Shown one piece after another: positions 8,688 to 16,411 of a stretch of 64,000 nucleotides of DNA. The notes below the pieces were generated by a model that did not search any database, was not told the DNA's origin, and worked only from the letters and a program-made list of their open reading frames with translations. The stretch lies in assembly GCA_050248715.1 (NCBI GenBank), contig JBFWRV010000005.1:86620-150619 (forward strand), in the 5' to 3' direction. Source of the stretch: AWTP1-13 sp050248715 (GTDB lineage: Bacteria; Pseudomonadota; Alphaproteobacteria; Rhizobiales; Hyphomicrobiaceae). The first letter of the stretch is position 1, and the number at the start of each line of letters is the position of its first letter. Made by a program: the position numbers and the translations under genes.

Positions 8688-9169
8688 AGTGGCCGAAAAC
8701 TCGCTCAGCGATAACGCCGTGAAGCAGATCGATGCCATCGCCTCGCGCAACGCGATAGCGTAAGCCGGTCGACGCGGCATGCCGGCACGGGGGAGATGAT
8801 TTGACAGGTCGGAGCCGAGGCGGAGGCAAAGGCGCAACCGCCTTCGCCATTGGGCGGGCGCATGCCGACGCATCGCTTCGCCCAACGCCGCAGTCCGGGA
8901 CGTGGCTCCGGCTCCCGACCTGCTCCGGCAGCGTCGGGGCGGATTCACCCAAGACTGGCTTGCGCTGCGGTGCCTTCCTTCCGGGACCGGAGCAATGTCC
9001 GATCTGCCGGGATCGTTCGTCAACATGAACCTGTGATGCCGGCGGAGGGCAGCAGCCCAGTTCGCGCGGCCTTGGTGCCGGACATTTCGCTACCCCTCCG
9101 GACAAGCCCGAGAGCAGACGTGAAATCCCGGCATGACAATGAGCGAAGCTGGTCGGAGGTTGCCCTGGA
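8688..9169. other. Gene-poor intergenic stretch
   Basis: About 480 bases in which no frame on either strand has a convincing start, ribosome-binding site and family-like composition. Several overlapping GC-rich open frames are present but look like compositional artefacts. Decayed coding sequence is possible but cannot be identified. Confidence 0.5.
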
Positions 9170-9304
9170 CTAGACGGCCGCGGCGCCCGACTTGCTCTCG
9201 TTGCGCTGGCGCTTCGCCGCCTTGGTCGCGCGCCGCAGGGCATTGATCGCCTTGCGTTGCTTGGCCTGTATGCGCTTGCGGCGCGAGTCCGACATCTTGG
9301 GCAT
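9170..9304 (-). CDS. Small basic conserved-type hypothetical protein (44 residues)
   Basis: A complete short gene: ATG at 9304, a GGAGG ribosome-binding site nine bases upstream, stop at 9170. The product starts MPKMSDSRRKRIQAKQRKAI and is very rich in Arg and Lys with a predicted single amphipathic helix and an Ala/Ser tail, so it probably binds nucleic acid or ribosomes. No cysteines, no membrane segment. It lies downstream of the oligopeptide ABC operon in the same orientation, separated from it by a hairpin, so it is probably its own transcript. I do not recognise a named family. Confidence 0.6.
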   Translation of the reverse strand: MPKMSDSRRKRIQAKQRKAINALRRATKAAKRQRNESKSGAAAV

Positions 9305-9337
9305 GAAAAGCATCCTCCGGTAACCCGACTTTCAGAA

Positions 9338-9377
9338 CGCGCCACCCTATCACGAGACCGACAGGATAGGCGGCGCG
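9338..9377 (-). terminator. Hairpin after the oligopeptide ABC operon, candidate terminator
   Basis: CGCGCC plus CTATC (9338-9351) pair with GATAG and GGCGCG (9365-9377) around a 13-base loop with a small internal loop. It starts a few bases downstream of the dppF-like stop codon (minus strand). No strong T-run follows, so efficiency is uncertain. Confidence 0.4.
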
Positions 9378-9381
9378 AGGT

Positions 9382-10371
9382 TTAGTGCCCCTTCGATGCC
9401 GCGGCGCCGCCGCCGCCGTAGAGGTGACAGGCTACCCGGCGGCCTTCCACGTCGTCGAGCCCAGGCGCCTGCTCGCGGCATCGCGCGATGGCGTGGGGGC
9501 AGCGCGGGTGGAAGTGGCATCCGGGCGGGGGCCGCAGCGGGCTCGGCACCTCGCCGGTCAGGACAAACTCCTCGCGCGGGTCATCCGGATGGCTCGGCAG
9601 GGCCGCCGAGAAGAGGGCCTGCGTGTAGGGATGCTTCGGAGCGCGGGCGAGCATGTGCGCGTCGCCACTCTCGACGATCCTGCCCAGGTACATCACAGCG
9701 ATGGCGTGGCTCATGTGAGCGATGGCCGCGAGATCGTGTGCGATGAACAGATAGGACAGGCCGAGCTGGGCCTGGAGGTCGCGCAGCAAGTTCAGGATCT
9801 GGGCGCGGATCGACACGTCGAGAGCGGAAACAGGCTCGTCGAGCACGACTAGCTTGGGCGACAGCGCCAGCGCTCGCGCGATCGCGATCCGCTGCCGCTG
9901 GCCACCCGAGAACTCGTGGGGAAAGAGGTCGGCCGAGCGGCCGGGAAGCCCGACAAGGTCGAGCAGGCGCAAGACGTGGCGGCGGGCCTCGCCGGCTGTC
10001 AGCTGCTCATTGGTAGTGAGCGGTTCGGCGATTATGGCGCCCACGCGCATGCGCGGATTGAGGGAGGCGAACGGGTCCTGAAACACGGCCTGCACGGATT
10101 TGCGATACCGCCGGCGCTCGGAGGCATCGAGCGCGTGCAGGTCCTTCCCCTCGAAAGAGATGCTCCCGCCGGTCGGCTCCTCGAGACCCAGAACAAGCTT
10201 GGCAGTGGTGGTCTTCCCGCACCCGGACTCGCCGACGACGCCGAGGGTTCGGCCGCCCTCGATCGAGAAGGAAATGCCATCGACCGCGCGCACCATGCCG
10301 CGGTCGCCGCCGAAGAGGCCGCGCCGGGCGCGAAAGTGCTTGCTCAATCCCTCCGCCTGGAGCACGACCAT
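9382..10371 (-). CDS. dppF: Oligopeptide/dipeptide ABC transporter ATP-binding protein (DppF/OppF)
   Basis: A 329-residue ATPase with Walker A GESGCGKT (47-54), signature FSGGQRQR (about 154-161) and Walker B VVLDEPVSALDVS (about 175). The C-terminus carries the family oligopeptide-binding extension with cysteine motif CHFHPRCPHAIARC. The ATG at 10371 overlaps the upstream dppD stop by one base; a longer open frame to 10521 runs back into dppD and is not used. It forms the heterodimeric motor with DppD. The bound substrate (peptide, glutathione, nickel or other) is not evident. Confidence 0.9.
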   Translation of the reverse strand: MVVLQAEGLSKHFRARRGLFGGDRGMVRAVDGISFSIEGGRTLGVVGESGCGKTTTAKLVLGLEEPTGGSISFEGKDLHALDASERRRYRKSVQAVFQDPFASLNPRMRVGAIIAEPLTTNEQLTAGEARRHVLRLLDLVGLPGRSADLFPHEFSGGQRQRIAIARALALSPKLVVLDEPVSALDVSIRAQILNLLRDLQAQLGLSYLFIAHDLAAIAHMSHAIAVMYLGRIVESGDAHMLARAPKHPYTQALFSAALPSHPDDPREEFVLTGEVPSPLRPPPGCHFHPRCPHAIARCREQAPGLDDVEGRRVACHLYGGGGAAASKGH

Positions 10372-11384
10372 CAGGCCGCTCCCTTCGGCATGCGGGCTTC
10401 GGCGAAGCTGGAGTCGGCAAGCCAGCAGCGGACAGTTCCCCGATTGCCGAAAGCAAGACGCACCGGCGGCGGCTCGCGACAGCGATCGAAGGCGCTCGTG
10501 CATCTCGGCGCGAAGGCGCATCCGGGCGGCATCGCGATCATATCGGGCGGCTGTCCGTCGATGGCGGCAAGCCGCTGGCGATTGTCGCTCATGCGCGGGA
10601 TCGAGTTGAGAAGCGCCTGCGTGTAGGGGTGCGCCGGCGCATTGAAAATCTCACGGACGGGACCCGACTCCACGACGCGGCCGGCATACATCACCGCCAG
10701 CTGGTCGCACATCTTGGCAACGATGCCGAGATTGTGGGTGATGAAGATCAAGGCGAGGCCGTGCGCGCGCTGCAGCTCCCGCAGCAGGTTCAGATACTGG
10801 GCCTGGATCGTCAGATCGAGGCTGGTGGTCGGCTCGTCGGCAATGAGCAGACGCGGCTCGCAGGAAATGCCGATGGCGCCGACGATGCGCTGACGCATGC
10901 CGCCCGACATTTCGTGCGGGTGCTGCCGCAGCCGCGTCTGCGGCGAAGGGATGCGCACCGCCTTCAGCAGCTCACGGGCCCGGCTCCACGCGCCCGTGCG
11001 CGTCGCTCCGTCGTGCACCCGGATCGGCTCCGCCACCTGGTCGCCGATGGTGAAGAGCGGATTGAGCGAGGCCATGGGATCCTGCAGGATCATGGCGATG
11101 CGCTTGCCCCGGACATGGCGCATTTCGGCGTCGGATTTCTCGAGGAGGTCCTCGCCCTCGAACATTATCCGCCCGCTGGCGGTCCGCGCCCCGGGCGGAA
11201 GCAGCCGCAGGATGGAGAGCGCCAGCGTGCTTTTGCCGGAACCTGATTCGCCGACGATTCCCAGGGTCTCGCCGGCGTCGATACGAAGCGAGACCTCGTC
11301 GACGGCGCGCACGACCCGGGTGCCGCGCGCGGAGACGTATTGGGTGGAGAGATTGTCGATCTCTAGCAACGGGCGTGTGCTCAT
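10371..11384 (-). CDS. dppD: Oligopeptide/dipeptide ABC transporter ATP-binding protein (DppD/OppD)
   Basis: A 337-residue ATPase. Walker A GESGSGKS (45-52), signature MSGGMRQRIVGAIGIS and Walker B LLIADEPTTSLDLT are intact. The C-terminal extension contains PPGCAFAPRCTSAFDRC, the cysteine cluster motif of this subfamily. It starts six bases after dppC and overlaps dppF. It acts with DppF in the cytoplasm to energise the DppBC channel. Confidence 0.9.
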   Translation of the reverse strand: MSTRPLLEIDNLSTQYVSARGTRVVRAVDEVSLRIDAGETLGIVGESGSGKSTLALSILRLLPPGARTASGRIMFEGEDLLEKSDAEMRHVRGKRIAMILQDPMASLNPLFTIGDQVAEPIRVHDGATRTGAWSRARELLKAVRIPSPQTRLRQHPHEMSGGMRQRIVGAIGISCEPRLLIADEPTTSLDLTIQAQYLNLLRELQRAHGLALIFITHNLGIVAKMCDQLAVMYAGRVVESGPVREIFNAPAHPYTQALLNSIPRMSDNRQRLAAIDGQPPDMIAMPPGCAFAPRCTSAFDRCREPPPVRLAFGNRGTVRCWLADSSFAEARMPKGAA

Positions 11385-11390
11385 TGCGAT

Positions 11391-12272
11391 TCAGAGCTGA
11401 CGGAGCTGGGGGTCGAGCTTGACGCGGAGCCAGTCGCCGATGATGTTTGCCGAGAGCACCATGAGCATGATGCACACGCCGGGCAGCACGGTGAGCCACC
11501 AGTAGCCCACCATCAGACCCTTCTTGCCGTCCGCAAGCATCAGGCCCCAGGCCGGCATGGGCGGCGGGACGCCTACACCGAGGAAGGACAGGGCTGCCTC
11601 GGTTACGATGACGACGCCGAGCATGAGCGTGCCGAGCACGATTGCGGAATTTATGACGTTGGGCAGGATGTGGCGCGCCATGATGGTCCGCTTGGAGCAT
11701 CCCGCCACGATCGCCAGCTTCACGAACTCCCGTTCCTTGAGGGACAGCACCTCGCCGCGGATCACGCGCGCATAGCGCGTCCAGTAGACCAGCCCCAGGA
11801 TGATCACGATGTTCCACATGCTCGGGCCGACGATGGCGGTCAGGAAGATGGCGAAAGTCAGCGCCGGCAGGGCCAGCCACGTGTCGGTGATGCGCATGAT
11901 CACCTGGTCGATCCAGCCGCCGAGATAACCGGAGACGATGCCGAGCACGGTGCCGACCACGCCGGCGAAGATCACTGCTGTGAAACCCACAACCATCGAC
12001 ACTCTGGCGCCGAAGATGAGCCGCGAGAGCACATCCCGGCCCAAGTGGTCGGTGCCCAAGAGGTACTCGTGGCTGCCGCCGGCCTGCCAGACGGGCGGGC
12101 GGAAGCGCGCTCCGAGGTTGCCGACCTCCGGATCGTGCGGCGCCAGCACATCGGCAAAGACGGCCACGAATGCGATGCCGCCGATGATCAGCACCGGCAG
12201 CAGCGGGAAACCCTCCGTGCGCAAGAGATCGAAGCGCGACGGCAGGCCGATTGCTCCAGTCTGCGTGCTCAT
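11391..12272 (-). CDS. dppC: Oligopeptide/dipeptide ABC transporter permease (DppC/OppC)
   Basis: A 293-residue inner-membrane permease. The OppC-type N-terminal domain contains FADVLAPHDPEVGNLGARFR and LLGTDHLGRDVLSRLI, both hallmarks of this subfamily, and the EAA loop follows in LSLKEREFVKLAIVAGCSKR. About six membrane segments. The gene starts four bases after dppB and ends six bases before dppD. Confidence 0.92.
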   Translation of the reverse strand: MSTQTGAIGLPSRFDLLRTEGFPLLPVLIIGGIAFVAVFADVLAPHDPEVGNLGARFRPPVWQAGGSHEYLLGTDHLGRDVLSRLIFGARVSMVVGFTAVIFAGVVGTVLGIVSGYLGGWIDQVIMRITDTWLALPALTFAIFLTAIVGPSMWNIVIILGLVYWTRYARVIRGEVLSLKEREFVKLAIVAGCSKRTIMARHILPNVINSAIVLGTLMLGVVIVTEAALSFLGVGVPPPMPAWGLMLADGKKGLMVGYWWLTVLPGVCIMLMVLSANIIGDWLRVKLDPQLRQL

Positions 12273-12276
12273 GCCC

Positions 12277-13197
12277 TCACCTCTCGAGTCGAATGCGCGG
12301 ATCGATCACGGCGTAGAGGATGTCGATCAGCAGGTTGACCGCCACGATCATGACGCCGCCCAGCAGCACCACGGCCTGGACGACGGGGAAGTCGCGAAAC
12401 GTGATCCCCTCGTAGAGCAGGCGGCCGATGCCGGGCCAGGCGAACACGGTCTCCACGACCACGGCCACGTTGACCATGATGACGAGATTGATGCCGGCCA
12501 GGGTCAGCACGGGGATCAGCGCATTCTTGAAGGCGTGCTTGGTGATGACTAGGGACTCGGGAAGGCCCTTGAGGCGGGCGAGCTTGATATACTCCGAGCC
12601 CAGCACCTCGAGCATGGAGGAGCGCGTGAGCCGCATATGCGCCGCGGCGAAGTACCAGCCGAGCGCGAATGCCGGCATGATCAGGTGCAGGGCGGTGCCG
12701 GAGCCCGATGAGGGCAGCCACTGGAGATAGACGGAAAAGAAGAGGATCAGCACGAGACCGACCCAGAACGACGGCAGCGACAGGCCGAGCAGCGCGAACA
12801 CCTTGCCCGCCCGATCCCAGAAGCGGCCCACGCGCACGGCTGCGAGAATTCCGCTCGGTATGCCGATTAGGAGCGAGAAAACCATCGCGGCCAGCGCCAG
12901 CAGCAGCGAGTTGGGGAGACGCGAGAGATAGAGCTCGAAGACGGGCGTGCGGTAGTAGAACGATTGGCCGAAGTCGCCCTGGGCGAGGCTCGCCATGAAG
13001 CTTGCGTACTGCACCCAGATCGACCGGTCGAGGCCCAGGCGCTGGCGCACGGCGTCGATGTCGGCCTGGCTGGCGCCAGGCTCCACCAGCAACGTCGTGG
13101 GATCGCCGGTGATACGGACGAACAGGAAGATGGTCAGCGACAGAAGAAACAGCGAAACCGCGGAGTAGGCCAATCGCCGGAGGATATAACGCGTCAT
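12277..13197 (-). CDS. dppB: Oligopeptide/dipeptide ABC transporter permease (DppB/OppB)
   Basis: A 306-residue inner-membrane permease beginning with the classical MTRYILRRL segment and showing the DppB motifs GLDRSIWVQYASF and the EAA loop EVLGSEYIKLARLKGLPESL. It forms the translocation pore with DppC. The start lies 22 bases downstream of the binding-protein gene, consistent with one operon. Confidence 0.92.
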   Translation of the reverse strand: MTRYILRRLAYSAVSLFLLSLTIFLFVRITGDPTTLLVEPGASQADIDAVRQRLGLDRSIWVQYASFMASLAQGDFGQSFYYRTPVFELYLSRLPNSLLLALAAMVFSLLIGIPSGILAAVRVGRFWDRAGKVFALLGLSLPSFWVGLVLILFFSVYLQWLPSSGSGTALHLIMPAFALGWYFAAAHMRLTRSSMLEVLGSEYIKLARLKGLPESLVITKHAFKNALIPVLTLAGINLVIMVNVAVVVETVFAWPGIGRLLYEGITFRDFPVVQAVVLLGGVMIVAVNLLIDILYAVIDPRIRLER

Positions 13198-13219
13198 GCC
13201 ATCCTCGCTGTCTGTGCTG

Positions 13220-14839
13220 CTATTTGCCTGCTAGCGTCACATCCTCGTAAGGGGCCGAATAGGCGTGGCCGGGGATCAGTCCGAGCCCGGCCTCCCCAAC
13301 CCGGGGGCCAGCGCCATTGATAAAGGCCAGCTGCCAGATGTGGGCGTAGATCGTCCGCTCGTGGACGAGTTGCTGCATCTTGTGAAGGAGCGCCTCGCGC
13401 TTCTTGATGTCGACCTCGGACGCCTGCTGCTGGAAGAGGGCGTCGATGTCGGGGTATGAGCCGTACACGTAGCTGCCACCCTTCACGACAAAGGCCTCGA
13501 GGCGCGTGGCCGCGTTGCCGAAGGCGCCGCTGGCACCCTGGATGATGTTCTTGTAGCTTTTCTCCGAATAGCCCTTGAAGAAGGCGGCGCGCTCCAGCGG
13601 CCGCAGCCTGGCACGAATGCCCACGGCCTGCAGGTTGTTGAGGACCGCCTCTCCGAGGTTGGCGTACGAGCTGTCGCAATAGTAGTCCCCCGCGTCGAAC
13701 CCCTTGGGATGGCCCGCCTCGGCGAGGAGCTGCTTGGCCTTGACCGGGTCGAACGTGGGCTCTGGCGGCTGCCAGTAGTACTCGAAGCCGTAAGGGATCA
13801 TGCTGCCCGTCAGCTTGGAGTGGCCGAGCGTCAGCGCCTCATTGATGGTCTTGCGGTCGATGGCAAGGCTCGCCGCCTGCCGCACGCGCGGATCGTGCCA
13901 TGGCGACTTCGGGTCCCATTGATCCGGGAAGTAGATCCAGAACGGGGCCGAGATGACGGTGGGCTTGAGGGTCAGCCCTTTCGTGCGCTGCAATTCCTCG
14001 GCGAGCTCGCCGCGGATGGAGTAGACGATGTCGATCTCGCCCCGCTTGAGCGCGGCAAGCCGCGTGGACTCGTCCGGGATCACCTTGAACACCAGGCGCT
14101 TCACGTTCGGCACCTTGCGCCAATACTGCTCGAAGGCTTCGAACGTCAGCTCAAGGCCCGGTGCGAAGGAAACGAACTTGTAGGGCCCGGCGCCGATTGG
14201 CGCCTTTTTGTAGCCCTCCTCGCCCACTTCCTCCACGTACGCCTTCGGTACGATCCAGCCGGCACCCGTCGCGCTCGAGTAGAAGGTGAGAAAGTCCGGC
14301 CACGGCCCCTTAAGCTTGAAGACGACCTTCTGCGGGTCGGGCGTCTCCACGGAGGCGACCCGCTCCTTGATGGCCTTGGCCGACGTACCGCGGTAGCGCT
14401 CGAACGAGAACTTCACGTCCGCCGCCGTCACCGGCTTGCCGTTGTGGAACGTGGCGCCCTTGCGCAAGACGAACTCATAAGTGAGCCCATCGGGGGACAT
14501 GCTCCACGATTCGGCGAGACTGGGCGCTGCAGGGTTGCCGGGCATCGGCTTCACCATGGCATCGTGCAGGGCGTACATCACCATGAAGGGAGTGATCATC
14601 CCCTGTGTGTCCGCCGGATCGAACCAAAGCGGGGCCAGCGAGACATGCACACCCCAGGTAAGCTGCCCTTCCGGCTTCGCGGCAGCGCCCACCGCCGGCA
14701 GACCCGCAAGGAGAGGAAGAGCTAGGAGAGCGAGAAGGTGGCGGCGCGTAGTGCGGATCGGGTGGCGGTCGTGTCGGACCCGCTGACGAGAGGAATAGCT
14801 CGATGGCGCCGGGACGTGCCCAACGTGCAATATAGCCAT
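13220..14839 (-). CDS. Family 5 extracellular solute-binding protein of an oligopeptide-type ABC transporter
   Basis: A 539-residue SBP_bac_5 periplasmic protein and first gene of the five-gene operon. A long N-region ends in a twin-arginine-like signal peptide (RTTRRHLLALLALPLLAGLP, about residues 29-48). The mature protein has the family motif LTYEFVLRKGATFHNGKPVT and the C-lobe pattern VRQAASLAIDRKTINEALT. ATG at 14839 has an AAGGGA ribosome-binding site. The family binds peptides, nickel, glutathione or opines; the ligand is not predictable. Low-complexity Pro/Ala in the leader is unusual, and a shorter start is possible. Confidence 0.88.
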   Translation of the reverse strand: MAILHVGHVPAPSSYSSRQRVRHDRHPIRTTRRHLLALLALPLLAGLPAVGAAAKPEGQLTWGVHVSLAPLWFDPADTQGMITPFMVMYALHDAMVKPMPGNPAAPSLAESWSMSPDGLTYEFVLRKGATFHNGKPVTAADVKFSFERYRGTSAKAIKERVASVETPDPQKVVFKLKGPWPDFLTFYSSATGAGWIVPKAYVEEVGEEGYKKAPIGAGPYKFVSFAPGLELTFEAFEQYWRKVPNVKRLVFKVIPDESTRLAALKRGEIDIVYSIRGELAEELQRTKGLTLKPTVISAPFWIYFPDQWDPKSPWHDPRVRQAASLAIDRKTINEALTLGHSKLTGSMIPYGFEYYWQPPEPTFDPVKAKQLLAEAGHPKGFDAGDYYCDSSYANLGEAVLNNLQAVGIRARLRPLERAAFFKGYSEKSYKNIIQGASGAFGNAATRLEAFVVKGGSYVYGSYPDIDALFQQQASEVDIKKREALLHKMQQLVHERTIYAHIWQLAFINGAGPRVGEAGLGLIPGHAYSAPYEDVTLAGK

Positions 14840-15021
14840 GGCGTTTCCCTTCTATCGCACATCGAGAACGCCTGCATGTGCCGCCCCTTGTCGGATCGAC
14901 GCGGGGTAGCCCTCGATGCGCAACGGACAACTTTGTTTTTTCCCCAGAACGGGCGGCCCCGCCCTGGGATGTTGTCAGTCTACTGCATTGCCGCGCCTGT
15001 GCCCAGAGGTGGAATCAGCCA

Positions 15022-15033
15022 ATGACTAGTCAT
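15022..15033. promoter_or_regulatory. 12-bp perfect palindrome upstream of the oligopeptide ABC operon
   Basis: ATGACTAGTCAT is a perfect palindrome in the roughly 300-base gap between the DUF6295 gene and the binding-protein gene at 14839. It is the only symmetric element I see there apart from the terminator at 15062-15088, so it is a candidate operator for the operon. No regulator gene is adjacent. The rest of this gap (14840-15021) holds no gene I can support. Confidence 0.3.
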
Positions 15034-15055
15034 ATCGGCCTATGGCCACAGGAGC

Positions 15056-15088
15056 GAAAAAGACCCGGCTGAAGCCGCGATCCGGGTC
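15056..15088 (-). terminator. Intrinsic terminator of the dienelactone hydrolase-DUF6295 operon
   Basis: On the minus strand GACCCGG and CCGGGTC (15088-15082 and 15068-15062) form a stem that can be extended, followed immediately by TTTTTCGC (15061 down). It lies about 50 bases beyond the stop of the DUF6295 gene at 15139, the right place and orientation. Confidence 0.8.
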
Positions 15089-15138
15089 GGCCGCAGCCTC
15101 CTCGTCGCGGCAGCCGCCGCTCCCTTGCCGGTTCGCTG

Positions 15139-15450
15139 CTAAGCAGCAACGCGCGCCGGCACGCGGATGCGCGCAAGGGTTTGCGACCGCTCGGCCTCCT
15201 CGATCTCGGCCGCCGCGATGGCCTTCGCCAGCGCAGCATTCAGCGCCTTGGCCGCATCGAGAGTGAGCTCCACGGCGGCCCGCGCGCCGGGAGGCAGGCC
15301 GCTGTTGACGAAGTCTATGGTGATCGCGTCATCGAGCAGCGCGTGGCGCGCGTGGTCGTAGGCAACGACCGAGTGGGTGAGGGCGAACCACTGACCCTCG
15401 CCCTTGGCCATGCCTTCCGCAGCTGCGATCTCGACGATGGATGTGCACAT
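15139..15450 (-). CDS. DUF6295-like protein of unknown function
   Basis: A 103-residue soluble protein beginning MCTSIVEIAAAEGMAKGEGQ. It matches my recollection of the DUF6295 family: conserved MCTSIVE start, an Asp/His segment (AYDHARHALLDDAITIDFVN) and an amphipathic C-terminal helix. Function is unknown. ATG at 15450 has a GAGG site and lies only 5 bases after the stop of the dienelactone hydrolase gene, so the two are co-transcribed and end at a strong terminator. Confidence 0.7.
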   Translation of the reverse strand: MCTSIVEIAAAEGMAKGEGQWFALTHSVVAYDHARHALLDDAITIDFVNSGLPPGARAAVELTLDAAKALNAALAKAIAAAEIEEAERSQTLARIRVPARVAA

Positions 15451-15455
15451 GTTCG

Positions 15456-16202
15456 TTACCTCGCCAGGTGCTTGCCGAAGAACGCGAAAACCTTGCTCCA
15501 GCCATCGAGCGCCTGCTCCACGCGATACATGGGACGATGGTAGTAGAAAATGCCGTGGCCGGCACCGTCGTAGCGGTAGAACTCGTAGGCCTTGCCGTGC
15601 TTCTTGAGCTCGGCCTCGTGCTGGTCCACTTGCTCCGGGCTTGGTGCGCGGTCCTCATTGCCGAAGATGCCGAGCAGCGGGCAGGAAAGACTCTTGGTGA
15701 GCTCGATCGGCGACGTCGGCGTCTTGGCGTTGAGCTCCTCCTTCCCCATCACGACGCGACCTCCCCACAGGTCGATGCAGGCGTCGACATCCTTCTTGTG
15801 GCAGGCGTAGAGGAAGGCGTGCCGGCCGCCGGAGCAGGAGCCGAAGAGGCCCACCTTGCCGTTGTGGCCCGCCTGTGCCCGCATCCACTTCACGGCGCCC
15901 TCGGTGTCACCGACGACCTGGGCATCAGGGACCCCGCCTTCGGCGCGGACCTTGGCGGCGACGTCGTCGGGATTGCCCTGGCCGTTGCGCTCATAGAGGT
16001 TGGCGCAGATGGCCATGTAGCCGTGGTGAGCGAACTTGCGCGTGAACTCGCAATAAATCTCGCTCCAGCCGGGGAGATGATGGACCAGAACGACGCCGGG
16101 AAAGGGACCGGGCCCTGAAGGGCGCGCCGTGTAGGCCGAGATCGCCTCGCCCTTATCGCCCTTGATCTTGATCTCCTCGACGGTCATGCCACGGTATGTC
16201 AT
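15456..16202 (-). CDS. Dienelactone hydrolase family protein
   Basis: A 248-residue cytoplasmic alpha/beta hydrolase. The nucleophile elbow GSCSGGR places the catalytic cysteine at about 123; an acidic residue in GNEDRAP and histidine in GAGHGIFYYHRP complete the DLH-type Cys-Asp-His triad. The family hydrolyses dienelactones and other lactones or esters; here the substrate is unknown. ATG at 16202 has an AGGAGG site; an open frame extending to 16448 lacks family similarity and is rejected. It is co-transcribed with the DUF6295 gene. Confidence 0.88.
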   Translation of the reverse strand: MTYRGMTVEEIKIKGDKGEAISAYTARPSGPGPFPGVVLVHHLPGWSEIYCEFTRKFAHHGYMAICANLYERNGQGNPDDVAAKVRAEGGVPDAQVVGDTEGAVKWMRAQAGHNGKVGLFGSCSGGRHAFLYACHKKDVDACIDLWGGRVVMGKEELNAKTPTSPIELTKSLSCPLLGIFGNEDRAPSPEQVDQHEAELKKHGKAYEFYRYDGAGHGIFYYHRPMYRVEQALDGWSKVFAFFGKHLAR

Positions 16203-16368
16203 CGTCGTTTCCTCCTGGACGTTTGGGAACCTTCGCGTCGGGCCCGTCGGGCGGCCGGGGTCGAATGGGAGCGGCGGCAGCACGCCAGCACGTTCGCCGC
16301 CAGGCGATTGTAAGGTGCCTTTCGGGCAGTTCGCAAACTGCGTGTCCCGTTGCGCCCTGGAACGCGTG

Positions 16369-16390
16369 ACGCCGGGCTTCCGCCCGGCGT
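16369..16390 (-). terminator. Hairpin between MFS gene and dienelactone hydrolase gene
   Basis: ACGCCGGGC and GCCCGGCGT form a perfect 9-bp stem with a 4-base loop, 22 bases after the MFS stop codon (16412). No T-run follows, so it is either a weak terminator or an mRNA 3' stabiliser. It suggests the three MFS genes end their transcript here. Confidence 0.5.
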
Positions 16391-16411
16391 GATCTTGCGC
16401 GTGCGGAGCGC

